NCBI RefSeq assembly: GCF_004664715.2
Contig: NC_051075.1
Coordinates: forward strand, 29,656,504 to 29,720,503
Reading direction: 5' to 3'
DNA length: 64,000 nucleotides
Source of the DNA: Peromyscus leucopus
Taxonomy: Eukaryota; Chordata; Mammalia; Rodentia; Cricetidae
Shown: piece after piece, positions 13,302 through 25,402 of the stretch
Numbering within the stretch: the first letter of the stretch is position 1
Layout: every line of letters begins with the position of its first letter
The notes under the pieces: generated by a model
Told to the model about the DNA's origin: nothing
Seen by the model: the letters and a program-made list of their open reading frames with translations, nothing else
Databases searched by the model: none
Position numbers and translations under genes: made by a program

Positions 13302-13460
13302 GCCGGTAGTGGTGCATGCCTTTAATCCCAGCAATTGGGAGGCAGAGGCAGGCAGATCTCTGTGAGTTCAAGGCCAGCCTGGTCTACCAAGTGAGTTCCA
13401 GGAAAGGCGCAAAGCTACACAGAGAAAAACTGTCTCGAAAAACCAAAAAAAAAAAAAAAA
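13302..13460 (+). mobile_element. SINE B1
   Basis: Runs from gccggtagtggtgcatgcc through ggccagcctggtctacc and aaaggcgcaaagctacac to a 16-base A tail ending at 13460. Nearly full length. No certain target duplication. Confidence 0.95.
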
Positions 13461-13606
13461 GAAGGCAGTCAAATCAAAGACACACTAACAAATAATCATA
13501 AAATGAAACAACATGGATAAAATCAGGTATAGAAATATAGTTAGTTAGTACATGTGGTAAATTAAGAGAAACCTCAGCAAGCTTCATGATATAAATAGCA
13601 TGTTTT

Positions 13607-13760
13607 TTCTTTTAATTATTTATTTATTTGGTTTTTCGAGACAGGGTTTCTCTGTGTAGCTTTGTGCCTTTCCTGGGACTCACTTGGTAGCCCAGGCTGG
13701 CCTCGAACTCACAGAGATCCTCCTGGCTCTGCCTCCCGAGTGCCCCACCACCGCCCGGCT
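13607..13760 (-). mobile_element. SINE B1 with target duplications and an internal deletion
   Basis: Reverse-oriented B1 flanked by a 16-bp target duplication, ataaatagcatgtttt, at 13591-13606 and 13761-13776. Near its head the block that should contain gggattaaaggcg is missing (gagtgccccaccacc on plus). Its tail includes TTTA units. Confidence 0.95.
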
Positions 13761-13779
13761 ATAAATAGCATGTTTTAAA

Positions 13780-14885
13780 GTACAAAAACAATGAAAAGGC
13801 TCCTCTGTAGAGCAATGTGCTGAATAAATATTTTATAACGGAGAACAGATGATAATCTCAAGAAAATGTTTCATTCATTCTCACAATTAGGAAAAGTGCT
13901 GATTACCAGTGTCACAACTGATCCCTCAAATTAGTGAATATTTTACGATATAAAATTCAAAATGACTTTAATCTCCTGATTATGTTAAATATCATTATAC
14001 ATATTTAAAGATATTTAGCAATACCAACATACTATCATTTATTCATAAACTATATGACCACTAATTAGACATAACCATAGGCCACTAATGTGGCTCTGAA
14101 AAAGAAAGGAAAGCCCAAAATTTAACAATTGCATATGATTATAATTCAAGTAATGACATCATGAGAAGCTCAAAGCTACTAATAACTAAATAACTCACAC
14201 ATTAAGTTTCACTCATGTCTGTTGCAGGCTAATAGAAGCCAGAATAACAATCTATTTATATGTTAACCTATTTTGTTTTACTCTTACATTTTAAAATACA
14301 GTAAATAAATAAAAGATAAAATCAGAACTTTAAAACAAAATTAATTACATTTGAAAAGAAATAAGGCTAGATATGTTTCTTCTTCACACTTAGAATGTAA
14401 AATTGAAAGACTTTTGCTTTAAGAAGTCCAATTTATGAATAGAGAATTAGAAAAATTAAAATATGATTTTTTTCTAACACAGTAATTCTGCTTTTTGAAT
14501 TTACCCAAGAAAATAAAATAGTGTTACACAGATTTTATGTATTTATTGTTATCATTTTGTTAAAAAATATATAACACAAATATATAACAATAATTATTAT
14601 AATTAAGTTATGGTTAATTTTTTGTAAGGCTACAGACCTACTCATGGAGGTACAGAAAGATATATATATATATATATATGTTCATGTGTGGAGACAGAGA
14701 GAGAGAAGGATGAGAGAGAATGTGATATGGTTATGATGATTAGTATGTTTTCCTAAATTCTGGACTTCTAACTTTTGTGATTTTTGATTTAAATAATGGA
14801 TATACATACACAATTAATTAATGCTTGCAGAAAATCAAGGTACTCAGTTTCTCTTATTTTCAGCCACTTTGCAAATTACTGTTAA
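13780..14885. other. No gene; (TA)n tract at 14659-14680
   Basis: AT-rich non-coding DNA. The only distinct features are the TA run and a short GA run after it. Confidence 0.5.
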
Positions 14886-14888
14886 GTA

Positions 14889-15430
14889 ATGATGACTGAG
14901 GGAAGCAGATGCAAAGATCCAAGGCCAGGCCCCAGGTGGAGCTCCAGGAGTCCAATTAGCGAGAAAGAGGAGGGTTTGTATAAGCGAGAATTGTTGAGAC
15001 CAAGATTGGAAAAAGCACAGGGACAAATAGCCAAATAATGGAAACACATGAACTATGAACCAATAGCTGAGGATCCCCCAACTGGATCAGGCCCTCTGGA
15101 AAAGTGAGACAGTTGATTAGCTTGAACTGTTCCGGAGGCACCCAGGCAGTGAGACCAGGACCTGTCCTTAGTGCATGAGCTGGCTGTTTGAAACCTGGGG
15201 CTTATGCAGGGACAGTTTGCTCAGCCTGGGGGGAGGGAACTGGATCTACCTGGACTGAATCTACCAGGTTGAACTGAATCCCCCAGGAGAGTCTTTGCTC
15301 TGGAGAAGATGGGAATGGGGCAGTGGGCTGGGGGAAGGGGGAGGGGAGGGGGGAGGGCAGGGAAATCCATGGCTGATATGTAAAATTAAATTAAATTACA
15401 AAATAAAAAAATTAAATTAAAAAAAAGACA
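14889..15430 (+). mobile_element. 5'-truncated young L1, 3'UTR only
   Basis: Contains ggagctccaggagtccaat, ccccaactggatcaggccc, ggcttatgcaggg and a G-rich run near 15330, and ends in aaattaaattacaaaataaa. It aligns along its length with 34733-35250. Truncated after the end of ORF2, so there is no coding potential. Confidence 0.85.
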
Positions 15431-16719
15431 AAGCAGCAAAAAAATGTAATGAGTAATATAATGTCTATAGGTTTAAAAACCACAAGTACCAAAATCATTT
15501 GAGTCTCAGGGATATTGCATTTGTAGCAGTTCTGATTCTGGAAGATAACATATTTGCAAGCTGATTCAGCATTCCTTCTATAATTAATATGCTAACAAAT
15601 TTTAAGGATGGACATGTGTTTGATCTGCATGTTTCACTGGCTTTGCACTCCAAATAGTGGCACAAACTGATACACAAATACTACAAGACTGCTTTCACTA
15701 TTAACAAAAGTAGAGTGTGTGTATATTCACATTTACACATATAAAAGCAAATTTACACTCATAACCACTCATCAATAAAATTCATAAAGTCAATCATGTC
15801 TATGTATATATAGTCAACAAAGAAAAGTATAAAGATGAGTAAAATGATACAATTTAAAATCACCAAAGGTTATGAAGTGTGCTCAAGAAGAATGGAATAT
15901 TTAAATAAACCATGTAATAGTAGTAATATATTGCAATATTGTACAATAATACAAATTAAACATTAATGCCCTTGACCAAAACTTGAGGAAAAGCAGTCAA
16001 ACACAAAAGAATATTAACTGTATGCCATAAATATAAATTCAAAAATTGATTACAAGAATTATTCTAAAGATTAAGTTAGTAGGTACAATTGTTTGAGATG
16101 ATACCCACGGTTAGATCTGTATGCAGGCAACAATTGTTCTCTATGTGAAAGTGTAACAAGTAGCAAAATTAGCTTTACTACACTTCTCTTTATAGATTAT
16201 TCTGTAGGTGATTAAATCATTTTCTTTTCAATATTTTGGGGGATTTTTTTAGTAGGCTCAGGAAAGAATTCATCTTCCTGTTCATTTGGAGAGTTGACAA
16301 AAATCCCTTTCTTAAAGTTGTAGGACTGAGGCCTACAATTTTTTTTTTCTGGATGTCAAGTGAATGCTGCTTCAGCTCCTGGGCAAACTACTGTTCTTGC
16401 TTTATGATTCTCTACTTCCATCTTTAAATTCAGTGTGCTTGTGATATCTCATGCTTCAAACCTGTCCTGGTACTTCTTTCAATGTCACAACTGTCTCTGG
16501 TCTATCATCCTATCTTTCTTTTAGAATTTTAGAAACACGAGATTCTATTAATGTCATGTACACTGTCAAGGATAAACTATTTTAAAATCTGTATTTTAAT
16601 TCCAACTCTATTTTACTTTTATCCTATAAAGTAATAAGTTTATGGATTTCAACAACTAGGCTATGCCATTTTTAGGGTTATCATTATTCTGCTTATTGTT
16701 ATATTAATCTTTATTTTTT
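15431..16719. other. No feature recognised
   Basis: AT-rich DNA. The small frames present look like chance frames. Confidence 0.45.
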
Positions 16720-16729
16720 GTTTTTATTT

Positions 16730-16780
<51 letters not shown>

Positions 16781-16876
16781 TTTTTGGTTTTTCAAGACAG
16801 GGTTTCTCTGTGTAGCTTTGCGCCTTTCCTGGAACTCACTTGGTAGCCCAGGCTGGCCTCGAACTCACAGAGATCT
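16720..16876 (-). mobile_element. 5'-truncated SINE B1 with a long (TTTA)n tail
   Basis: The TTTA tract at about 16724-16785 is the expanded A-rich tail (TAAA on minus). The B1 body follows from gggtttctctgtgtagc to ctcgaactcacagagatctg and stops abruptly, so the head half is missing. Confidence 0.9.
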
Positions 16877-17389
16877 GCATTAAAATGTTTCCATGAAATG
16901 TTTTAAAAAGCACATCCATCCAGAGTAATGCAAAAGAAGTTACTTTTCCTTAGAGCATTTCCTAGCACCATACGTTTTCCTCCTTATGAACTGGAAATAA
17001 TAAACTACCTAAGGCTGTCCATAATTTCCATTAAAAGTATTCCAGGGAATCCCTACGAAATTACTGAATGAAGTTTAAGATACCCTGTTTCCTTCCAAGG
17101 TAGTCAAATTTCAAACTAACATTGAAAGGCTCTGATATACTCCCCAGTAATGAAATTTACATAATTCAATTACTTGCCCTAGCCCTGTGTTTCCTAAATA
17201 TGACAGAACATGAAAGTTAAAGAAACCAATATATTGTAAAAGCTGTTACCATCATTCATTAATGATTTTTATTGGTATAAATATTAAATGTAGAATATCT
17301 CAAGTTGTTTCCTATAATATTCCTTTGTTACTGCCTTACTTTCTTCTGTTTTATTGAAAAATATTGTTGGGGAAACAATTAAATACAGT

Positions 17390-17600
17390 TGGGGGCTCAA
17401 GAGTCAAACACAATGGCTGCTTTTGTATAGGATCCAAGTTCAATTCTCAGCACTGAAATGGTGGCTCAAACCTTCTGTAATTCTGCTTTTAGGGGTCTGA
17501 TGCACCTCTATGGCCTTGACATACATCAGGCATACATGTGATACACAGACAAACATGTAGGCAAAACATCTATGCATATAAAATATTTTTAAAAACTAAT
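17390..17600 (+). mobile_element. B3-type SINE
   Basis: Text such as ccaagttcaattctcagcac, gaaatggtggctcaaacc and ggtctgatgcacctctatgg, with an A-rich end at about 17590, fits a diverged B3. Confidence 0.65.
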
Positions 17601-17609
17601 AAAATATTG

Positions 17610-17669
17610 TTAACAGTTTTATTAGGGTTTTCTAGAGGGATAGAAACAATAGAATGAATCCACACAGAT

Positions 17670-17708
<39 letters not shown>

Positions 17709-17880
17709 TATAATATATATTCAAGGATTTATTGAACCTGATTGTGTAATATATCCTAAGTTGTGAAAAAATGACATTTAAAATCAGCCTCCAAAATCTA
17801 GCCTTGCTAAACTTGAAACACAAACATATCACTTTAAAAACTGTAACCTCCCACCAATCTGATACTAATTTCATAATGTA
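17610..17880 (-). mobile_element. Probable ERV-L (MLT2-like) 3' LTR remnant
   Basis: The plus strand opens with attagggttttctagaggg and a (TA)n tract (17673-17703), as do antisense LTRs of the MLT2/ERV-L group. Its place directly next to ERV-L internal sequence in the same orientation supports a 3' LTR. The right half is too diverged to place an end. Confidence 0.5.
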
Positions 17881-18894
17881 AAATCTAGTCCAACTTTAAA
17901 AGGTTCAACTTCCTCTTGGAGATATGGATTAATCAGCACTCACAATATAGCAGTGAACGTAATATTGAACAGCGTTCCAGGAGTTCTCCATGTCTGTACC
18001 AGACTTGGACTCATGGTTGGTACGTTCAGATGGCAGGTTTTATACTAGTTTCACTTTCATAAGTAGAAATCATGTCACCTATCATAAGTAAAAATCCATG
18101 TTATTGAGCCATACACATGTACCCTATATCTCTGTCATCATGGTCACTTTTTCCATTGTCCTAGTAGACGGTGAAAGAAATGGCTGAGGAAAGAGGCCAA
18201 ATACTGAATGGGTCATGCTATCTACTTGGTTAATGAACACCTTTGCTGAATTGACCTTTTGATTAACAGTTTCATGAGACACAAGTATCTTCATATCCCT
18301 TGAGCATTTGGACAGATCTCTCCACATACCTTTCCAAATGTCTTTCTCACTAATTTTCCAATCATGTTCCTTCCAAGTCCCTGGCTATCCACACAAATCA
18401 TTGGCTATAATATATGAATTAGTATATAACCTCACATCTGGCCATTTAACCTTACAAGCAAAATGTGTGGATATGAGCACTGCTAAAATTCCTAGAAAAT
18501 GGCTGTAATGCTGCAGTTGTCCTCTAGCTGGTGCATAAATAATTCAGAAACATCTGTAAATCAGTCCTTAATCTTCTCTTCCTCAATCAGCCAAGCATAT
18601 GGCACACTCCTTGAGAACACAGATGGATATTTAGAGACAGAGGTATTGTAAAAGAAGTAATAACTATAGGTATTTTGGGAAAATTCTTTTGTGTCTTACC
18701 TGCTAGGCACCAACCATGTATAGACCATCTCAACTTTATGCTAGTTTGTTCCTACACACATGCAATTTTAGGGGATGTTACTTCAGATAACATCCACTAA
18801 TGATGGGCAGCTAAGGTCTCATGGTAACTGAGTAGCCCTAGCCCATCACCAAACATTCAGTTTCCACTAAAGTCTAATTACATGATCTTAACTG

Positions 18895-19205
18895 TGTTGT
18901 GGAATAATTTTTTTGTATACTGCAATGATGTGTCTCTGCCAAGGCATATTCTGAATGATTTAATAAAGAACTGAATGGTCAATAGCTAGGCAGGAGAGGA
19001 TAGATGGGACTTCTGGGAAGAGATGGGAACTCTGAGAAGAAGAGAGGCAAGATTCACCAGCCAGACACAGAGGAAGGAAGTGGGATGAATGATACTAAGC
19101 AGAAGTAATGAGCCATGTAGCAGAATGTAGATTAATGTAAGTGGGTTAATTTAAGTTCTAAGAGTTATTTGGGAACAAGCCTAACCTAAGGCCAAGCATT
19201 CATAC
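18895..19205 (+). mobile_element. LTR-A solo/partial LTR inserted in the ERV-L remnant
   Basis: Begins tgttgtggaataat, continues with atttaataaagaactgaatgg and gctaggcaggagaggatag, then agtgggttaatttaagttc, and ends near caagcattcatac. The start TG is clear and the 3' end is truncated. It lies between two segments of ERV-L pol, so it inserted after that provirus. Confidence 0.7.
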
Positions 19206-19469
19206 ACAGTAAGTTGACATGTCATTATTGGAAAATGGTGGTAAAAAGAAAGATCAGCTACATAGCTGTTTCTCAAAGGGAGACTAATTATCTGTAGAAG
19301 GAAGGGCCATGTTTAGAAGTGTAAAGGACCTCCACTATGATTTATATATGGAGCCCTGCCACAGATTTCAAACAACATCCCATATGCAACTGACACCTTG
19401 AATATAAAAAAGTCTGCTGAATCATTTGGCCCAAGTGGCAGAATAGGCTGGATAGCAGCCTGAAAGTAT

Positions 19470-19870
19470 TAATGATCTTTATTCTGTTCCAGACCCCTGT
19501 AGATGTAACCAATCGTCTTATTAAAATAAGAAATACAGAGCCAATGTAAAAGAGAAAGCCGAGAGGTCAGAGCTCAGAGATAAAATCTTACCTCCTGCAG
19601 TGCTCCTAACTTCCCCGAGAGAGAGCTACTTCCTGTTTGTCTGTGTTTAAATAGTCTTTCTGTTCTACCTTCTCATTGGTTCTAAACCCAACCACATGAC
19701 TGCCTCATCACTGCCTGTAAGTACTGCCCTCCAGGTCTTAAAGGCGTATGTCTCCAATACTGGCTGTTTCCCTGAACACACAGAAATCTACCTAGCTCTT
19801 CTAACCACCACGCTCTTGCTATGGCTCTAATAGCTCTGACCCCAGGGCAACTTTATTAACATAAAATTAA
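19470..19870 (-). mobile_element. LTR-B copy inserted in the ERV-L remnant
   Basis: Shares layout with 39968-40448 and 53785-54235: aataagaaatacagagcc at the left, a ttaaaggcgtatgtctcc B1-like block, then ctgaccccagggcaactttattaac at the right. It splits ERV-L pol. Ends are approximate. Confidence 0.6.
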
Positions 19871-22802
19871 AATTACATTTCAGTACAAATAAAATATCAC
19901 CATAGACCCCTCTTACAGCTATTACAGTTTTGAATTATTTGGGGTATAAACCAGATCCAAAGTAAGGAATGTGCTTCCTCGGAAATCCAAGTAGGCCCAA
20001 TGAACATTGAGATTATTTCCTCATGGTGGTTCGACCAGATACAAAAATGTACTTTGCATGTTAAAAGAAATATTTCTACATGTCTCACTCCACTCCTAGG
20101 AAGGTCACTGAGTTGGAAGGTCATTTAATTTTCATTGAGTTTATTTTCTATTCTGGGACACACATATACTTTATCACCAAGGCAAGAGTCTGTGCTACCT
20201 CTGGTTCATTTGGCCCACCCAGCACAGTATCATTAACAGTGGACAGGTGTGGTACTTTGTGGAAGAGGTAGATAATCAGGATGCCTTCAAAATCATTTTT
20301 GACACAAGGGTGGGGAATTTGTATGTCCCTGAGATTACAAACGTTTAAGCTACGCTACTCACTGTGTCAGCTAAAGCAGATGTCCTCCTATTGTCTCTAT
20401 AAATAGGTTTTGATGGGAAAAAGCATTCGTGAGATTAACAGTTGCATGCAAGGAATCAGGAAATGTGTTAATCTTCTCTAGTATGAAGATCACATCTGAA
20501 ACAACAGCTACAACTGGAGTCACTACTTGATTAAGTTTGTGATAACCAACGCTCAGTCTCCATGGTCCGTTCCTTCTGCATAGGCCAAATAGGAGAACTA
20601 AACAGAGATATGCTAGGAGCCATCAACTACTGCCCTATATCTTTCAAACCTCAATTTGGTACTAATTTTTTTTTTAATCCTTCCAGGGATGTGATACTAT
20701 TTTACCTAAGTGAGTCAATTGCTCCCATTTGGTCTTCCTAACAATAATAATCTTAACTCCACAGGTCAGGGTATCAATGTGAGGATTCTATAATTCTGAG
20801 TTTTTCTAATGACAGGATGATTTTGAGACACACAGGACCAACCATGTACTAGATTAGCCAAAATGCCATTGATCTCCTGACCTCCAGAAGTGCTTAGTTT
20901 AATTGGAAGGAAACAATGCTTTTGAAAGTCCCTCCTGAAATCAATGGCAATTTAGAATTAGTGTTAAATAGGCCCCTCAAATTCTAATTATTTTCTTTTC
21001 CAAAATGTGCAGTTATCATAGTCAAAGGTCATAGGTCCTTCTCAGAAAGGAAGGAAGGCAGGTTCATAGTAAAACTACTGCAACAGGTACTTCCAACAGA
21101 GGACTTGGCCTTTCCTTCATCCCAGGGGTTCTGAATCTGTAACCTTGATCAAGTCTCAAAATTGGTTGATGGGCCATGATACTCTGTTGTTCTGCTCAAA
21201 TATAGCTTTCTTTCATTTATTGCAGACTTTTTCTGCTTATGAAGATCAAAGAAAAACTTAGTAAGCCTCTGATTTGTTTCTATTTCCTTCTGGAAACACT
21301 ATCCTTAACTATCAGGCACCAAAGTCAGGCTGTTATAGATGTTGCTTCCCGGTGCTACCCTTTAGGATAACTGCATTCTTCTTAGTCTTTTGTGATTCAT
21401 TGCTATCACTTGTCTGTCACCACTCAGAGGTCATTCCAAATCCATTAGATTTAGTTCATCCAACTCAGCAGTGAATCTTCCATTCTAAGGTCTGGCACAG
21501 GGCAAAAAACAAAAATAAGCTCTTCAGATGTTCTGGTGTCCTCTTCACCATTTTGCATTTAGTAAAGAGAATTTTTTTTCTGCACCCTTGCTTTAGGCAG
21601 GATTAAGTTTTAAACAGGCAATCCAATCCAGCATTTCAACTTCCTGAGCGACAAAATCCCTTTGTCAAGTCTAAGGCAAGGGATAGCATCCTCTTCATCT
21701 TCCCCTGAAAAGCCCATCTTTTGACGAATACTTTAGCCAGTCAAATTAACTCTAGGCACTCCTTTTATTTTAATTCTGTAAACTTCAATATTAAAATTAA
21801 AATCTCTGCTTAATATTCCTATACTAATAGATACAGCTTGATCCATTTTGTGTTTCCTCAACATTATTGCACATTCTTATAATCAATTTCCATACACCTT
21901 CCCCAGAATTCTGCTTGAATTAATTTGAAAAAAAAACTTAAAAATCCTTCTGGGATATATCTCACCTTCTACTGGACCACATTTTCTACATTATCTATCA
22001 GAGCTTGCTTAACATTGAGGCTGGTTGCAGGTCTAGAAACAATGTGTGAACTCTGAAGGAAATCAACATTTATCTTGTCCGATATCTTCAGAGAAAGTCT
22101 TTGCCAGCTCTATAGACAAAGCAAGATCAATATTCACAGGCCAGGGTGAGAGGACAATACTGTATGGTATGGATATGGGAGTGCATCATTTATTATGGGA
22201 GTGACACTATTTCCTCATAGATATGCTCTCCGAATCTAAGAACTTAGTGCTCTAGGCCTCATTTGTGTACCCATACACATCTGCATTCTAAGTTAAAAGA
22301 TCCTACCTTTTTCCCCCCAATCATTGCCTTCACTTTAACTGTTGACACTCTTCAAGGTTGGGAATTAAATTTGCTTTGCAAGTCAGCTAATTATGTAATG
22401 AGAGCCCATTTAGGTTTTTTTGTCTACAACTTGAGCTCTGTGGCTGCCAGGTAAAAGATTCTTTTCAGGGCACATTTAGAAACCTTTAAATTATTTAGGT
22501 GCATCTGGAGCTACTCAGTTTTATCACTGAATTTATTCTCTTTTTACTTTGTTTAAAAATGCTAAAAGGAACCATCCAGCATTATTATTTTCCTATAAAT
22601 TTTCAAAGTATTATATAGAGATTGTCCAAATTCCTTTCTACTCACTAGAAGCAAATCAGGAGTACCAAATGAATTTATCTTTATAAGACTTTTAAGAGTT
22701 TACTGTATAGATTCTTTAGTGTTCTCCTACAACAAAGGGATCTTTATTAACTATAGGGTTCATTAGGTTGGAGACCTAGCTCTAGATATCACCAAACTCA
22801 TC

Positions 22803-22832
22803 TTGTATGTGTGTTTGTGTGTGTGTGTGTGG
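22803..22832. repeat. (TG)n microsatellite
   Basis: Interrupted TG run after cttgtatgtgtgtttg. Confidence 0.85.
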
Positions 22833-23479
22833 TATTTGTTTGTGTATTAGAAAAAAGAATATATACCAGATGATAAGATATAATATTTTATGCAATTAAC
22901 TGAAACATAAAAAACACTAAGAAAGATCATAAAAATGTGATACTCTACTTATTTTATAGTGCAACATTTCTGAAATAAGACTCCATTATGAGAACTGCAA
23001 AAAATTGAAATAATTGGATAAAATATTATTAAATTTACTGAGAGACATGAGGAGACATAGCTTCATGAGGAGACTATGAAGGAGTCATGAATGATGTCAG
23101 GAGGATGAATGATAGGTAGACATTAATTATACCCATATGAAAGTAAGCAAAGAACAGGAAAACCCATAATGAAAATAAGAAACACAGAGGATTAAAATGC
23201 AATGTGTCATATATCAGTAGTAAAAGGAGTCTAATTTAACAGTATTTGTTACCTGTCCAGTTGTCAGGGGAGTAATGAAAGGTGGTGGGAAGGCCATTTT
23301 TTGCTGAACTAGTATTTCTGGAGGCAAATCAATACAATCTACAAAGGTCAAGTCATCAATATCCAAGTCCTTCTGACAGATTATCATACAAAACTTCATT
23401 CTGGTGTATAATAAGAATAGTCACTAAAGTATTTTTTTCTTTTTCCTTTTATCGATTCTGAGAAGTCAGTTCATTGAAT

Positions 23480-24205
23480 AACACTGTATAATTTTTGAAT
23501 AGCTCTTTCTCCGCTAAACGTCTTTGGAAATTCCCTTACAAACACACCCAGAGATATGTCTCTTAGGTGACTCAGCATGCAGTCAAGCTGACAACAGAAA
23601 TTAACCATCAGAATTTAGTGATGTGGTAGGCAATTTAGTTTATGTAAATATACTCCATGACACATACATAATGAAAATATGCTTTTAAAAGGATTGGTGT
23701 AATCATTTTACACAATACAGTGGACATAGTCCAACAGGAGTTCATATTTGAAAAGCTGAGAACCAAGAACCTATTAATTGCTCTGTCTATGAGTGTGGGT
23801 GTTTAAGCAGTCACAGCCTGGTATGAGGCCCAGAGGCTTCCTGGAGAGGCACTAGTCTCCAATTTATGTTGGAAGTTCAGAAAAGCTCTTTCTAACAATA
23901 GGGAAGACAGCAGCAGCAACAGCAGCAAACAAGGTAAATTAAATTAACTCAACAGCAAGAGGGGAGGCCAAGTAGGCAATCTGACAAACAATTGTCATTC
24001 TTTCCCACCTTTTGTTTAACTCTGGGCTGCTCCCAGAAGGTACCACCCACATTTGGGTTGTGTAATTTTGATTAAGGCGCGTAACACTTTTTCCCACAGA
24101 TCTGGTCACAAGCCAACCTGATACATTCTTTAAAAATCTAGGATTCAGGCTACCTGCTCAGATGATTCTATTATGGCAAGTTGACATTTAAAACCAACCA
24201 ATAAC
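23480..24205 (-). mobile_element. Possible MLT2/ERV-L-type 5' LTR remnants
   Basis: Two sites, cagtcaagctgacaacagaa followed by ttaaccatca (23581-23612) and ggcaagttgacatttaaaac (24175-24196), match the 5' edge of antisense MLT2-type LTRs. One could be the 5' LTR of the provirus at 17881-22800. The sequence between them is unresolved. Confidence 0.4.
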
Positions 24206-24331
24206 TTTATCTCATTTTAAATGTCATTTAATAAGAAAGATTGACACTTTTCACAGATGGGCAAAGCAAGGTGAATAAATTTTCCCAAGCTAGTAATTGG
24301 CAGAAAACCCTAACTCTTGTAGATATTTATA

Positions 24332-24410
24332 AAGATATTAAAGTCTTATGACAAACAGTGCTCTAGTACTGTTTACTATATATAATATGCATATTCTCAT
24401 TAAGAACAAA
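24332..24410 (+). repeat. Copy 1 of an unexplained ~78-bp direct repeat
   Basis: Starts aagatattaaagtcttatg and ends tctcattaagaacaaa. The second copy at 25326-25402 differs at only a few bases and one TA unit. Confidence 0.9.
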
Positions 24411-24744
24411 TTTGGCTTTCTTGCTTAAACTATTTCTTACAATCTTTTTTGGAGGCTCAATGCCACTTCAGATATGCTCAGTGGGTCGAAGAGGAGCCAA
24501 TCCCAAAGCTCTCTGGCTTCTGACTATCCTCTAGGTTATGCTTTGTTCCCCCTTGAAAGCAGTGAAACTATTCTTCTGACACCATAGTTCTCTTTGTATG
24601 CTCACTTTCTTTTCTCTATCATATGATAAACCACTGTTCATTGTAAAGAATCCTTTCAGATACCTTTACCCCCTTGCTGTGCTTCTGGCTCTTTTCTAGA
24701 CAATGGACTTCTTCCCACGTCTAGTATTGTAATGCAGAGTGAGT

Positions 24745-24792
<48 letters not shown>
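24745..24792. repeat. (TG)n microsatellite
   Basis: About 23 uninterrupted TG units. Confidence 0.97.
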
Positions 24793-24795
<3 letters not shown>

Positions 24796-25325
24796 TTAAG
24801 TTGCTCACAGAGAATTACTCTGTAGGCTCTGAAAAAAAAATTAACCCACCCTATCAGTCAACTCTTTATTACATTAGTTATTGTGGACAACTAAAGTTGA
24901 TATTACTTTTAGCTAAAGTGATAAAGAATTCCATTCTTTTGTATAGCAGTCTGGCAGTTTTTATAAAGAAATAGTTTGTAGAAATGATCATTTATCATGT
25001 TCCTTTTGCAGTTATTTTTAATACAATCTCTTGAGTTATGGAGCTTCCTGAGGGTGAGCAGAGAAACAATGAGTAAACTGTGTCTTTATTTTCAGATCCC
25101 AGGAGTAAGTGTCTAAATAAAATTGGTGACTAGAATAGAGATATATAGAGTCTATGTATTAAATAAGTGAATCTGGCAACAAAAATTAGGTTCCTGAACA
25201 CAAGTCTTTTTTTAAATAAAAACAAACAAATAAACAAGCAACAACAACAACAAAATATTACATCAAGAAAAATCCTGTAGCTTAAAATAACTTGTATTTA
25301 AGGTCCATCCTTTATTATTTCTATG

Positions 25326-25402
25326 AAGATATTAAAGTCTTATGACAAACAGTGGTCTAGTATTGTTTACTATATAATGTGCATATTCTCATTAAGAACA
25401 AA
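25326..25402 (+). repeat. Copy 2 of the ~78-bp direct repeat
   Basis: Same order as copy 1 about 1 kb upstream, with scattered substitutions (for example agtggtctag for agtgctctag). Flanks differ from copy 1. Confidence 0.9.

Larger units (their letters stand above)
17881..22800 (-). mobile_element. Decayed class III ERV-L-type provirus, internal region
   Basis: Read on the minus strand, so gag is at the right and the integrase side at the left. The frame at 18124-18327 contains MKILVSHETVNQK and NQVDSMTHS, which fit the RNase H C-terminus and the start of integrase in ERV-L elements. Translation at 19380-19480 gives LPLGPNDSADFFIFKVSVAY, fitting the RT/RNase H connection. Near 19990 SLGLLGFPRKHIPYF fits the RT thumb region. 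DNA at 20680-21040 follows the protease region, and 21040-22800 is likely gag. Every frame is broken by stops and shifts. LTR copies at 18895 and 19470 entered later. Assignment is by recalled family resemblance. Confidence 0.7.

Noticed and set aside
18124..18327. 67-codon minus frame as a domesticated ERV gene
   Set aside because: It is a short open piece of ERV-L pol with stops on both sides and no start context; nothing suggests it is kept by selection.
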